In this document: in pieces, positions 30,271 to 41,351 of the stretch
How the letters are laid out: every line of letters begins with the position of its first letter
Position numbering within the stretch: position 1 is the stretch's first letter
Origin: Chara braunii
Lineage: Eukaryota > Streptophyta > Charophyceae > Charales > Characeae
Direction: 5' to 3'
DNA length: 50,501 nt
Assembly: GCA_003427395.1 (NCBI GenBank)
Contig: BFEA01000135.1
Coordinates: 590,391 to 640,891 of the forward strand
Position numbers and translations under genes: made by a program
Notes under the pieces: model-generated
Told to the model about the DNA's origin: nothing
Database searches by the model: none
Seen by the model: only the letters and a program-made list of their open reading frames with translations

Positions 30271-30329
30271 GCTCGAAGAGCGAGACTTGTGAGATTTTTC
30301 GGTTCATATTTCAATTTGGGGTTTTTTGG

Positions 30330-30431
30330 TACCATATTTTGGAACGTGCAGAACCACATATTGGTTTACTTCATAGAGGTACGGAAAAATTAATTGAATA
30401 TAAAACCTATCTACAAGCTTTGCCTTATTTT
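30330..30431 (+). pseudogene. nad7: Mitochondrial nad7 fragment, upstream part
   Basis: [20 protein letters not shown] then [10 protein letters not shown] is a highly conserved ND7 stretch with the quinone-site HRG motif. It ends just before the piece that lies at 29844. Confidence 0.9.
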
Positions 30432-30542
30432 GCCGAACACGTCCGGGCAATTATCCCACCAGCATCTCACGTTCACGAGTATTCCGTTCAGCTGCGTATC
30501 AGAGACACGGTCGGGGTTCAACCTTTCAGAAGGTACCGAAGG

Positions 30543-30666
30543 TGATATTTCTTGCAGTGCACTAGCCTTCCATAGAAAATATTCTTCTTGAATTTGGCTA
30601 TGTCGAATAAAGAATCTTGCATTCTTATTGAATATTTTGAGTGAACCATCTCCCAGAAGAGATCTT
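30543..30666 (-). pseudogene. LAGLIDADG-type intron endonuclease fragment
   Basis: The minus frame SLLGDGSLKIFNKNARFFIR then HSQIQEEYFLWK resembles organelle intron LAGLIDADG endonucleases (LLGDG-L-K--NAR----QS--H-EY). This would include one catalytic LAGLIDADG-like helix. Short and cut at both ends. Confidence 0.55.
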
Positions 30667-30702
30667 ATAAAGTAAAATTTGTTTTGAACTTAGCACACTG
30701 AA
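30667..30702 (-). pseudogene. atp4: Tiny atp4 shard closing the organelle block
   Basis: TTATAAAGTAAAATTTGTTT and the following bases equal 24107-24141 within atp4. About 36 bases. Confidence 0.7.
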
Positions 30703-31385
30703 ACATGCACGGGATGGTGGGGCCGGGGTACTCAGGGGTTCGTGACGGCCAGCGTCACCATTTTCATCCTGTGTTGTACACCTATCTGCCTCCGTGCATG
30801 CAGCCTTTGCCAGATGATGAGGATTGGGTGCCGCCCCCTTTGACCCTCCCTCTCCCGTGGAGTTCCACGCAGACCTACTACTACTAGTCCATGGGTCGAA
30901 TGGACCAGTGTAGCACTGGCCTCGGTCCCATGTCCTTCCTCCTATCGGGAGCACTGGAGAGGGTCGCTGATCGTCTTGAATTGCATTTATCACCGACATG
31001 CACGATGGAGGGCTCGAGGACTGTAATCATGGAGCACAACACTCCTTTGCAGGGCGGGGTGTCCATCACAGTGCAGGAAGCCCACAAAGACGGAGCTGAG
31101 ACATGCCGCCCGCTGCGATTGTCATCCGCATGCAGGAGCAGCCATAGCCGACTGTCGACAACGACCACCAGGGTTGACATGGTGGGTCCTCCAACCGCAC
31201 CTGCAGGAAGGGTGACGACGACAACTGTAGTGGAATCACCCAGTGTGATCAAGAAGAGCAGAGCGTGGTACTCTTGAATGCGTACCAACATCAACGACGA
31301 TGAGGGAGATAACGCCATCTCACACTGTAGCAAATATGACAACACACACACACACATGGGGGCTTTTTTAACGACTCTTAGAGTA

Positions 31386-31387
<2 letters not shown>
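30703..31387. other. No recognisable gene
   Basis: Several overlapping frames of 60-240 codons exist but none has a domain I know. (CA)n at 31342-31355 precedes the poly-G run. Confidence 0.4.

Positions 31388-31448
<61 letters not shown>
31388..31448. repeat. Poly-G run of 61 bases
   Basis: Uninterrupted G. The frames around it encode poly-Gly or poly-Pro and are not genes. Such a run is at the limit of what short reads can support. Confidence 0.95.
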
Positions 31449-31449
<1 letters not shown>

Positions 31450-33675
31450 GTTTCAGGGACACAGGCCTATGCCCCCCGTTTGCCTTCGCCAGAATATCCT
31501 GCCCGAACACGTTCGCCGGCGAAGGTGAACGGCGTGCTACGCAGCTTATAACATATCCTATCCTGGGGCAAGGTGCTCCCCTCTGCTGAGAAATGAAGAA
31601 GCAGACCATGTCTCAACCTGGACTGGTCTGGTCAGATTGAGGGTACTGGAAGAGGCGGATGCACCAACCTGTGCCTTCCAACTGGCCACTCTCCCCTCTG
31701 ATCCGCTGGAATGGGAGTGGACACAGTCACCCCCGGCCAAACCACTTAACTCTGGCAATACACGGTGTCGCGCGGCTCCAGCCCTACGCCGCCCTTTACT
31801 TCCTTTACAAGGGCGCGCTACGAGGTTCCCATTTGTTGGTTTCTACCTGGCAGGGGCTCACCGGCCATGGGAAAAATGTCGCGACAGGTTGGCGGAATGA
31901 GTGGTCGGGCTACGACGTTCAGTTCGCGCACGACTCGAGCATTGAACAGCGGTATCATTGCGGAGAGAGCCTAAGACGTGAGCTACCGACGAACACAAAG
32001 AGGCTACCACAACAGAAAACTGTCGAGGGGTCGGATAAGAAGGCACGACCGAGAAAGGTCGGGATGATACTAAAGGTCGGCGAAATAGTCGAGGGAACGG
32101 AGGCGCCGGGCGTTTATCGTGAGGCTACGGACGTTTTAAGCGGCGGCGGTGTCCGAAGTTTCCTCGAGTAACCAAATTCTCAAGAACACCCTGCGTGAAC
32201 AAGCGGTGGAATCGGGCCTACGCGGGGGCCTCGACACTAAGAGGAGAAGGGTGCGGGCCTAGGGCTCGGAGATAGGCCTCCTGGCCTAGAGTTTTGGGCG
32301 GGCCTGCGTGACTTCCTCAAGGGAGGCTGGTACCACTTATGAGTGGGGACCACCAAGGCCGAGATAGGCCCGGGGTAGGTTCAGAAATAGGTCCGGTACC
32401 GGGGGGCTGCAAAAGGCCCGGTTCCCGACAAAAAGGCTCTCCTCGACAAAGACCTTTCCGGAGCCCAAACAGGCTCGGGCATAGGCCCGGTACCAGGGCG
32501 CTGCAACGTGCCCGACACGGATCGACCAGCGGGGGGTGAGAGCTGGCTGCTGGGAGCTGGTACCGTGGGACCAGCAAACTTTATAAGCCCAAGAGGGCTC
32601 ATTCTCGGGGGATTCTCACCTGCGCACGGGGAGGTGCACGGACTGGCACACGGAGTGTGCTGGCTCAGAAACGCACGGGGGGAGGTCTCGATCGCAGGGG
32701 CGTTTGGAACGCCCCGGTCGCGGGCGTGCGGGCCAGCAAACAGGCACGTCGTGCATCCAGGGGGGACGACCACGCACGTACGAGAAGACCAATGAAGGAG
32801 GCCTCTTGTTCCGACCAATGGACGCACTGACTAGGCACGAAGGGGCAGCCTGATGGGGACACGAACGAGTTTAGGTGCAGGCTGACGGCACGCACCTGGA
32901 GAGGGACGCACTGGGCTGACGCACAGGGGGTACATACCAGCGGGAGGGAAAGCTCCTTAGCCATCAACCACTGCGCACGGAGGAGCCACGTGGCCTCTTG
33001 GGAATGTAGCATCAGGCTACGCGTCTGAGGGAGTGATCAGAGAGGGAAGTCACAGTACATCTAAAAGCTAAGTGCACCTAGCCCGAAGGGGGGCCAGGTA
33101 CCTTCGAATCAGAGTGAGTGTGAACAGATGATCGTGTGCGAAGGGAGCGAGCGAGGAGTTGCGGCCGTGTGGGTACGAGTAAGAGAGGAAAGCTGAGAGA
33201 GCGAGAGAGAGAGTGGGGTATAATCAGCGGACGCACCTGGGCGCGATCGTGCCCCAGGTTCATTTCGTTCCTGAGGGAGAAAGCGAGCGTGAAGGAGAGA
33301 GCTTCCGCGCGAGAAAGGGACCGCTGCGCGGGAGGAGAGAGCTTGTGCGAGCGACGAAGAGAGGATCGCGCGGGCAAAGATGGAGCTGCACGTGCGAGCG
33401 ACCATTAACACGAGCTGGCGGATGTACGAGAGCGAAGCGGCCATCAAGACGAGCAGGCGACGCTGCGCGGATGACGAGCGGAGCAGCGAGAAGCTCCGCG
33501 TGCGACAGGAGACGTTGCGCAACCTGCGCGGATGACGAGCGGAGCAGCGGGAAGTCTCGCGGGAAACCAGCCGCTCGCGGGAGAAGAGGTGCACGGGAGA
33601 AGAGGAGCGCGGGGAAGGAACTGCTATGCGCGGGAGAAGAGGAGCGCGGGGAAGGGACTGCTACGCGCGGGGGAC

Positions 33676-33756
<81 letters not shown>

Positions 33757-34147
33757 CCATACCGGGAAAGCGAACCGCGCGGGAGCGCTGCTGCTGCGAA
33801 GGAGCTGAAAGTTGCACAATGCAGCGGAGCTGCGCTCGAGTGGGCAGAGTTGCGCGAACGGATCGTCACCCACAAAGCCGAGGGGAGCGACCTTTCGTGC
33901 GGACGTGAAGCCGCGTGCACTGGGTGGTCGGATCGAACGGGAGGGAAGAAGCCACGAGATGGAGAGGAGGATGTCGGGCCTTGGTCGTTATTGGGCGCAA
34001 GAAAGCGCGCGCATGAGTGAAGGAGAGAACTCCTACTCGCACGAGTGGGATGTGGATGAATCTCGCCCTCGCTCTAGTCTAGATTCGCGCGCACCACGCG
34101 AACTTGAGCCTGCTAACGGGAGAACTAAAGGGACGGGCTTGGAAGAA
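31449..34147. other. Anonymous GC-rich then purine-rich DNA with minisatellites
   Basis: 31449-33000 is GC-rich with repeated AGGCCCGGTACC/AGGCTCGGGCATAGG motifs near 32360-32500. 33120-33680 is purine-rich: two copies of GCGCGGATGACGAGCGGAGC (33467, 33524) and a ~39-bp repeat of AGAAGAGGAGCGCGGGGAAG (33594-33660). (GA)n fills 33679-33751. Arg/Glu/Gly-rich frames follow from the composition. No domain recognised. Confidence 0.45.
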
Positions 34148-34515
34148 TCGGTGGGAGTAACCATGGCTCTCTTAAGGGGGCCAAATGCCTCGTCATCTAA
34201 TCAGTAGCGCACATGAATGGATTAACGAGATCACCACTATTCCTACCTATCATCCCCCCGAAATCACAGCCAAAAGAATGGACTTGGAAGAATGGCGGGG
34301 AAAGATGTGATGTTCCGGATGGATTGCGATTTCTATCCAGTGATCCAAATGCTAAAGTGGAGAGATTCAATCAAGCGCGCGAGAACGGTGGGAGCTACCA
34401 CGGTTCTCATGAGGGGGGTCAAGCGCGACATCATCTAATTAGTGATGCACATGAATGGACTGACGCGACTCCCATTGTCCTGTCTATCAACCTGCGTCAC
34501 CTCACAATCAACCGG
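34148..34515. repeat. Diverged ~240-bp tandem duplication
   Basis: GGGAGTAACCATGGCTCTC ... CACATGAATGGATTAACGAG at 34148-34235 recurs as GGGAGCTACCACGGTTCTC ... CACATGAATGGACTGACGCG at 34390-34467. A stretch rich in GGGACCGGG/GACCAGGCC words follows to 34710. Confidence 0.65.
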
Positions 34516-34989
34516 GCTCGCTAGTGGGACACAAAAGGACCTGGTTGCGGGCATTTCATCGCGGGGACCGGGCCAGATCAGACCAGGCCGGACCCAGACG
34601 AGAGGAGACGGGACTGGGCCAAGAACAGGCTGATCAGGCCAAGCCAGAACCGGGCCATACTCGATAGGGACCGGGTCAAAACAGTTCGGACCAGGCCAGA
34701 CCAGACTTGTGGGCCAAGATATCGCCTTCTATGGACAAGACCCGGGGCCCGGTCGCAGCGCGAACTGTCGTATTATTTTGAACTAAATCAAAACATTCGT
34801 ATCGGTCATTTATACAATTTGTTTCGTCGCCAGCAGTCTCCTGCATTATTTCTCGATGCCGGCATGTTTTGGTGACACTGACAAAGTTGGTTTCGTGCAG
34901 GTTACAGGAGCCCCGACCAGCCCTCCCGTGGGAGGCGGCGCAAGATTTAGGGTTCGGTTGGCGTGCCGGCAGGCCCCTTCTACCGGTCG

Positions 34990-35860
34990 ACAACGGTAAA
35001 ACAAGGTTACCGTAGCGTGCACAGAACGTGCCCGATGAACAGTTTGATCAAACGACGTTGGGGGAACATTTCAATCCTCCCACCGGAGGATCTGCGTGAC
35101 TTTAGCTGGTCGCAATATACCCATATAATGTCGACGGCACACAGGGCGCTCCAGTGGCAGATCCTGTATTGCTGTCTGCCCACCCCCGACTGGCTAATCA
35201 CAAGGACAGACCTCGAACAGCAAGGCTCTCTTTCCCCCATCTGTCGCTATTGTGGTTGACGCTCCCAGTAGGCCCGGGCGACACTGGAACACTGCCTACT
35301 TGGCTGCCCGATAGGTGGTGGGACGCCGCATGGACTGCCCTGACAGGCTCCCACTTCCTGTGGCAACCCAGGCTTCTGCTGTTAGGAAACCGACCACTGC
35401 AGATGTCCCGGACAACTGGGCCCCCTACGAAAGGAACCTCTTCCAAATCACAAGACTAGAGTTGCTGATGATCGTCTGGCGAGCCCGTTGCTCGGTCGAG
35501 CAAAATCAGCACACGTTCGGATTCCCGCAAGCTAAAGACCACGAGTGCACATGACATGCTACTTGATAGCCAGGGTTAAAGCAGCATGGGACCAACTCCA
35601 ACATCAAATGCGGACAATAGACAAAAACCCGACCCTGACTCCTCAGGCCAAGAGACAGAATACAGAGGAGGTGAGAGCCTGATTCTCAGACGAGTGGCTG
35701 GGACCCAGGACAGCAACTGCAGACATACATGACTCACAAATCAAATGGAAGCACTGGAGGAGGGATGAAAATGCCTGGACCTATACAGCACTATCCCATT
35801 TCTCTGTCCCGTATGCAGCTATCCCCCCCTCCTTTATCATCCTCCCTGACTAGCCCCAAC
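34990..35860 (+). pseudogene. LINE-4: 3' fragment related to LINE-1
   Basis: The frame from 35035 gives YTHIMSTAHRALQWQIL, CCLPTPDWL, LEQQGSLSPICRYCG and later LEHCLLGCP, which align with 9930-10140 of LINE-1 (zinc-binding C terminus). There are in-frame stops near 35258 and 35267, then frameshifts. Coding remnants reach about 35800 (SQIKWKHWRRDENAW). No endonuclease or catalytic domain. Confidence 0.8.
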
Positions 35861-36091
35861 TAACCCCCTCCCCTCCCTACCCCCTCCCCTACCCGTCAGG
35901 ATCTGCACTGCAAATCTTCTAAGCTGCGGCTCAAGCAGCCGCCGCCGGCGACAACAAAGTGAGACCACCACAGACAAAATGATGATACTTCTGCGGGAAG
36001 CTGGACCCGGTTGGGTAAAACTTGCAGCCCCGACGGAGAGAAACAGGGCTTGGGAAGAGTTTCGGAAGAGTATGGGGTTTACAGGTCAGAT

Positions 36092-36092
<1 letters not shown>

Positions 36093-36146
<54 letters not shown>

Positions 36147-36244
36147 CGACGACGACGACGACAAGAACAAGAACAAGAACAACAACAACCACAACGACAA
36201 CGACAACGACAACGACGACAACAACAACAACAACAACGACGACC

Positions 36245-36287
<43 letters not shown>
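36093..36287. repeat. (CAA)n tract with GAC/GAA/CGA variants
   Basis: Nearly 200 bases of CAA triplets with blocks of GAC, AAGAAC and AACGAC. All three plus frames stay open (poly-Gln, poly-Asn, poly-Thr), so openness is no evidence of a gene. Confidence 0.95.
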
Positions 36288-36618
36288 ATAGGAGGGTGGC
36301 GGAAACCCGGAATCATTAGACCGAGCCTGATGGACCGAAAGGTGGTAAACATCAGATATGAAAGCCTGCAATTCCAGGTTTTGGAAGGGTTTTGGGAGGG
36401 CTTTGGAAGGGTTTCGGGTGTAGGCGACAGATATAGTAACAATAAAGTGGTGGGCTGCGGAGACCTGGAATTGACTCGGCCTAATAGACCTGAGGGCGGT
36501 CAGGGTTTGGGAAGAGTAGTGGAAGGGTATAGACTCTATAGAGTCCACGGGTCAGACATAGCTATAACAGATAGAGAGGCTGCCGGAACCTGGAATTGAC
36601 CGGGCCTGATGAGATTTC
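36288..36618. other. Repeated short motifs, no gene
   Basis: GGAATTGACTCGGCCTAATAGACCTGAGG-type and GTTTTGGGAGGGCTTTGGAAGGGTTT-type words recur (36370-36600, 36770-36830, 37005-37092), a diverged ~200-bp tandem organisation that runs into the gap at 37093. Confidence 0.5.
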
Positions 36619-36728
36619 AAAAAAAAAAAAAAAAAAAAAAAAAAACACGCCCCCTCCAGTGCTACTGGTGCTGGTAAGAGCAGACACCGCTAGCACCTAG
36701 GGAAAGGCTCCATCTATTGGTGGGGACC
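36619..36728 (-). mobile_element. 3' tail element, third-hairpin part, with reversed homopolymer
   Basis: Minus strand CCCCACCAATAGATGGAGCC, third hairpin GCTAGCGGTG/CACCAGTAGC around TCTGCTCTTACCAG, CTGGAGGGGGCGTG. The run next to its 3' end is poly-T on this strand (A run 36619-36645 on plus), where other copies have poly-A. Confidence 0.65.
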
Positions 36729-36918
36729 GGGTCTAATGGACCTAAGGGTGGTGAACGACAGTTACGACAGCCTGCAATTCCGGGTCTTGGAAGGGATTTG
36801 GAAGGCTTTGAGAATGGTTTAGGAAGGATGTAGTAAGGGCGACGGCCTTGGGATATCTTCATTGATCGGACCGGCCCCGGCCCCTTGGTAATTCAGAATG
36901 ATTTATTCCATTCATCAA

Positions 36919-36993
36919 GGTCCAAAGCAGGATTTGAACATGGGTCTGTATTTCAACAGTTCATGGGTGTACCAACTGAGCTGGGCTCGTTGG
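36919..36993 (-). mobile_element. tRNA-like SINE head
   Basis: Minus strand GAGCCCAGCTCAGTTGGTAC (A box), then CATGTTCAAATCCTGCTTT (B box). It has the box spacing of a tRNA gene but no sound anticodon arm, and its sequence differs from the head at 7370-7443. Confidence 0.6.
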
Positions 36994-37092
36994 TACTTTA
37001 GGAAGGATTTGGGGAGTAGGGGACAGACAAAGTAACAACAAATTGGGGGCCTGTGGACACCTGGACTTGACTGGGCCTGATGGACCTAAGGG

Positions 37093-37912
37093 NNNNNNNN
37101 NNNNNNNNNNNNNNNNNNNNNNNNNNNNNNNNNNNNNNNNNNNNNNNNNNNNNNNNNNNNNNNNNNNNNNNNNNNNNNNNNNNNNNNNNNNNNNNNNNNN
37201 NNNNNNNNNNNNNNNNNNNNNNNNNNNNNNNNNNNNNNNNNNNNNNNNNNNNNNNNNNNNNNNNNNNNNNNNNNNNNNNNNNNNNNNNNNNNNNNNNNNN
37301 NNNNNNNNNNNNNNNNNNNNNNNNNNNNNNNNNNNNNNNNNNNNNNNNNNNNNNNNNNNNNNNNNNNNNNNNNNNNNNNNNNNNNNNNNNNNNNNNNNNN
37401 NNNNNNNNNNNNNNNNNNNNNNNNNNNNNNNNNNNNNNNNNNNNNNNNNNNNNNNNNNNNNNNNNNNNNNNNNNNNNNNNNNNNNNNNNNNNNNNNNNNN
37501 NNNNNNNNNNNNNNNNNNNNNNNNNNNNNNNNNNNNNNNNNNNNNNNNNNNNNNNNNNNNNNNNNNNNNNNNNNNNNNNNNNNNNNNNNNNNNNNNNNNN
37601 NNNNNNNNNNNNNNNNNNNNNNNNNNNNNNNNNNNNNNNNNNNNNNNNNNNNNNNNNNNNNNNNNNNNNNNNNNNNNNNNNNNNNNNNNNNNNNNNNNNN
37701 NNNNNNNNNNNNNNNNNNNNNNNNNNNNNNNNNNNNNNNNNNNNNNNNNNNNNNNNNNNNNNNNNNNNNNNNNNNNNNNNNNNNNNNNNNNNNNNNNNNN
37801 NNNNNNNNNNNNNNNNNNNNNNNNNNNNNNNNNNNNNNNNNNNNNNNNNNNNNNNNNNNNNNNNNNNNNNNNNNNNNNNNNNNNNNNNNNNNNNNNNNNN
37901 NNNNNNNNNNNN
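37093..37912. other. Assembly gap, 820 N
   Basis: Run of N ending in a (TC)n microsatellite, a common cause of assembly breaks. Frames across it are void. Confidence 1.
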
Positions 37913-38004
<92 letters not shown>

Positions 38005-38146
38005 GACCTGCTACGTCTCGGCCCTTTCGGTATCATATGTGCTGCGCTGGCCGCTTCAGTTCTCTCTTGCCCGCGTACCTGCGTTGATTCTGTGTGTGCG
38101 TTCTGGCCTTTTCGGATCTCTCCCGTCCCGCTGACGTGCATGCATC

Positions 38147-38236
<90 letters not shown>

Positions 38237-38402
38237 CTCTCTCTCTTTGGCGGCTCCTTGTCTTCTACATCTTCCTCTATGTCCACTGTGCCACTACTAT
38301 CAGGCGACATCAACTATCTATTCACAGATCAGTTCTTTGTATCCCTTGCCTCTTGCTTTATCTCCTGTCCCCCTACATACCTCTCCTATAACTTGCTTTT
38401 TC

Positions 38403-38466
<64 letters not shown>
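37913..38466. repeat. Three long TC microsatellites with TG and TATC extensions
   Basis: (TC)n 37913-37977 passes into (TG)n to 38004. (TC)n 38148-38208 passes into (TATC)n to about 38236 and back to TC. (TC)n 38407-38466. The Ser/Leu-rich frames are by-products. Confidence 0.95.
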
Positions 38467-38468
<2 letters not shown>

Positions 38469-39215
38469 GCGCTTCTGTAGTCGTGACTATCTCTGGAATC
38501 CTATTTATCTGCCCCGCGCGCAGATCTTGTTCATCTTGGTGACCAGTGATTTTTTTCCCCTGAGGATGACTGATCATCGGCGTCAGTCGAAACATGTCGG
38601 GAGTTGCCGATATATGCTTCTCCAAGGACGAGTCGGATGCTCTTTCGCGCGTCAGCACCTACTGTCTCCGATAAGCCTTTCGGGGCGACCACTATCTTCA
38701 TGTTGTTTTTATCGTTCAATCGCCTGGGCTTCAAGAAATACTGCTGCGCGCTCTTGTGTTGACTCCTTGTATGCTCGTACTCACTCTTACGTCCCCTGTT
38801 TACCTACCTCGTGTTGTGTCTCCCTTACCTCTATACATTGCTCCCCCACATGTGTGAAGTGTTCCCCATCTCATTACGAGTCGATTGAAGTTAGCTCTTC
38901 TCACTGTTTATATTGGAAAGCTGCAGTACCTTACGAATCTCACTGTGGAATGGCTCAATTTGGTTACGTGGGCTCTGCATCTCACTATTTTCTGGCTGAG
39001 GGTTTTTCGTATTTTCGTCTCCTATGGCACCCTTCGCTATGCTATTGCTAAGTGTAAGCGAGAGGACGCCAATGTGCGTAGAAGGAACTTCAGGCGTGAT
39101 GGCCCTTACTAAATTCCCTCTTTCTTTTTTGATTGATGTCCCCTTCTTCGCATATCCTGTTTGAGCGATATGGCATCTGCATGCTCTAGCTCACCTGATT
39201 GTAATCACCGTACAG
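38467..39215. other. No recognisable gene
   Basis: One 194-codon frame is open from 38467 but has no domain I know and starts inside simple sequence. A ribozyme-like core (38560-38600) was considered and set aside. Confidence 0.4.
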
Positions 39216-39269
39216 CGGACGCTGGACCCGTTGTCGAGCAGGTGCCGCTCCCCACCAACACATGGAGCA
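39216..39269 (+). mobile_element. 3' tail element, two-hairpin form
   Basis: GGACGCTGGACCCGTTGTCG, then GCAGGTGCCGCTCCCCACC, AACACATGGAGC. No poly-A is left. Hairpin 1 has one mismatch (GTCGAGC for TTCCAGC). Confidence 0.65.
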
Positions 39270-39457
39270 ACTGGGGGCACCTACTAGGGAGAACTGCTCT
39301 TATCAACCCCTCTCGTAGAGGCTACTGGTTTTCAAAAAAGAAAGACCACAAATTGAATATGAATGCAAAGATAGACACATGACAGTCAGAGCACAAATGC
39401 AAAAAAGCACACATGCAAAGACCACGTAGTCACAGCAAAGAAACTGCCGTCAATAAA

Positions 39458-39985
39458 ACCACCAGTACCTTTTCCATTTATCGGCCGCGGGAAAAAAGAA
39501 GAAGAAAAAAAGAGTCGAAGTGTTTCAACTCGGCTGAATTTGGGGGCCTCTGTAGTGGCTCGTTCCTCCTCTGAAAGTTGCAGCCGCATGCGGGAATGAC
39601 TTCCGGATGTACTGATGGTTTAAACCACCGGTATTTGGCCCAACTATCGGCCGTGGAAAAAAAAAGAGTAGAAACGTTTCTAATCGGATGAATTTGGCCG
39701 GTCCTGTAGTAACCCGTACGTTTCCTAAAATTGTGGCGTGTTAACGGGCACGACTCTAGGAAGTACTGGTGGTTTAAACCAAAACCAACAGTACTTGGCC
39801 CAGCTATCGATGTCGAGCCTGGAATGCCCCTGCGCGCCGATTTTCGCCGAAGCGCCTGGGGTACCATTTCAATTTTGTTTTGGCTGGCGCTTCCCGCCAT
39901 TGTGGTCCGGTACCCCGAAGACCTAAAGGCGCGGCGCATTAACGGGAAATCGCCGCGGCCGATAGCTGGGCCAAGTACTGGTGGT
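39458..39985. mobile_element. Three abutting TTAA-type MITEs
   Basis: Elements 39458-39619, 39624-39773 and 39778-39985 share single TTAA copies (39620-39623, 39774-39777), with a further TTAA at 39986-39989. Each has ACCACCAGTACTT-like ends. Interiors share CGGCCG(T/C)GG, GAAACGTTTCTA and CCGATAGCTGGGCCAAGTAC blocks but differ enough to be three separate insertions. Confidence 0.85.
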
Positions 39986-40170
39986 TTAAACCGAGTTAAA
40001 TGATTTCCAAGACAGTCCATCCGGACAGCATTACTGCAAGCCGCCACCACAGCTGCCGCCACACACGTAATACGCCAAACAACCTGCCAGAGAGGAACTT
40101 TTTTTTTTGGAATTGCCACTTCACGCAACCCGCCCAAAGTTTTCGTGGTGAAAAAAAAAAAAAGTCTTAA

Positions 40171-40381
40171 GCCACCAGTACCTCCCGGTTGGTGCAGCCA
40201 CCGTAGCCGACCAGGTCTGCCCCTAGGGTCCATATTCATTCGACCCAGGGCCCAGTCCCACTTACCTGAGTGATCGATTTCTGACTGCAGATTCAGAAGA
40301 TCAACGACCAGAAATCAAGGATCAGCGTAAATGGGACTTGGCCCCCGGGGGCGTATGAAAAATGCGGTAGGTACTGGTGGT
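40171..40381. mobile_element. TTAA-type MITE with a nested 97-bp Harbinger-like MITE
   Basis: TTAA at 40167-40170 and 40382-40385. Ends GCCACCAGTACCTCCC and GGTAGGTACTGGTGG. Inside, 40248-40344 is a 97-bp element with ends GGGCCCAGTCCCACTTA and TGGGACTTGGCCC. It has the same length and a similar centre (GAAGATCAAC..CCAGAAAT) to 4248-4344. Confidence 0.75.
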
Positions 40382-40385
40382 TTAA

Positions 40386-40814
40386 GGTGATCCACCCCAC
40401 CCAAGTTTTTTTCCAATATTTTGCCCCTATGCCCAACCCGCCTGCCATCCGTTAAAAAAAAACTTCACCCGGACCCACCCGCACCCGCAAGAAAATCATT
40501 AGCCGCCCGCACCCGGGACCTTTTTTTTCCGTTTCACCCGCACCAGCCCATGCCCAACCTAACATTTACACATAATATGATAATGCGCCATGGACATCGC
40601 AAAATAAAACAAATCGATGTGACGGCGCGCAGAACTAAGCTCAGGTGAGGGCGTGAAAAAAAAACAAGCTCAAATCCCCAGATGCAAAGCGAGGAGCAAA
40701 CCTTGCCGCCTCATGCGGGTAGGCTCAAGCAAAATCTTTCAATAGTCCCGCCGGCACTGGCACAGCACAGCATTTCTGAAGGTTGGTTCCAATATGCCAC
40801 TGGCGGCTGGACTG

Positions 40815-40818
<4 letters not shown>
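40386..40818. other. No recognisable gene
   Basis: CCCRCCCGCACCCG-rich sequence and AT-rich spacer. Nothing conserved seen. Confidence 0.4.
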
Positions 40819-40849
<31 letters not shown>

Positions 40850-41283
40850 CCCTATACTCTTNTCTCAACTTCTGTTCCCCCACCTTCCACTACCTACTCC
40901 TAAGACTATTTAGAGGGGACCCCTGCAAGCATAGTTTCCTCCCTCTGTGAAGGGGAGATTTCATGTTGCCCCTTGCCCCTAATGGTTAGGGTATAGGGTT
41001 GGGGCCGCCAGTGGGGGTCTGGCTAACACAAAGACTGAGACCTGCCAGTAGCTGTGCCTCCCTTTCTCATCGTCCCCCACCCTTCATCGAGTAGCAGCAG
41101 AGGCTATGGCCAACACTCTCCCACACACCACACACAACCCACTTGCACTCACACTCACACCCGTGTTGGTCATAGACCCCGCTAATACCGATCAGGGGTA
41201 TCCAGAGGACTATCACAGTCCGTTGGCACTAAGTGCGCCGCAGGCGGCCATGGGGCTTGAACCCACAACCTCCTGAATGCCAC
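40819..41283 (-). mobile_element. tRNA-derived SINE, ~465 bp, nearly complete, with poly-A
   Basis: Read on the minus strand: the 3' half of the tRNA-like head (GTGGCATTCAGGAGG, B box GGTTCAAGCCC), body 1 (GCACTTAGTGCC, CCCCTGATCGGTATTAGCG, ACCAACACGGGTGTGAG), a GTGTGG-rich spacer, body 2 (CCATAGCCTCTGCTGC ... GGCCCCAACCCTATACCCTA), a 3' part (GGGGCAACATGAAATCTCC, GTCCCCTCTAAATAGTC) and a poly-A of ~31 (T run 40819-40849 on plus). The A box is lost at the 5' end. It would be transcribed by RNA polymerase III and copied by a LINE enzyme. Confidence 0.8.
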
Positions 41284-41310
41284 GGCCTCCACCATTTAGT
41301 AAAAAAGGTA

Positions 41311-41341
<31 letters not shown>

Positions 41342-41351
41342 CAGAAACAAC

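Noticed and set aside
33136-34020. Arg/Glu-rich proteins in several frames
   Set aside because: Purine-rich minisatellites and (GA)n keep many frames open at once; no domain is visible.
35979-36599. Poly-Gln/Asn/Thr protein
   Set aside because: All three frames stay open only because of the CAA repeat; there is no supporting codon or domain signal.
37043-38141. 300-plus-codon frames across 37093-37912
   Set aside because: They consist of N and microsatellite translation.
38560-38610. Hammerhead-ribozyme-like core (CTGAGGA, GACTG/CAGTC stem, CGAAAC) followed by a hairpin
   Set aside because: The expected U before the cleavage site after stem III is missing and there is an extra base in stem II. 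The match is too weak without a model search.
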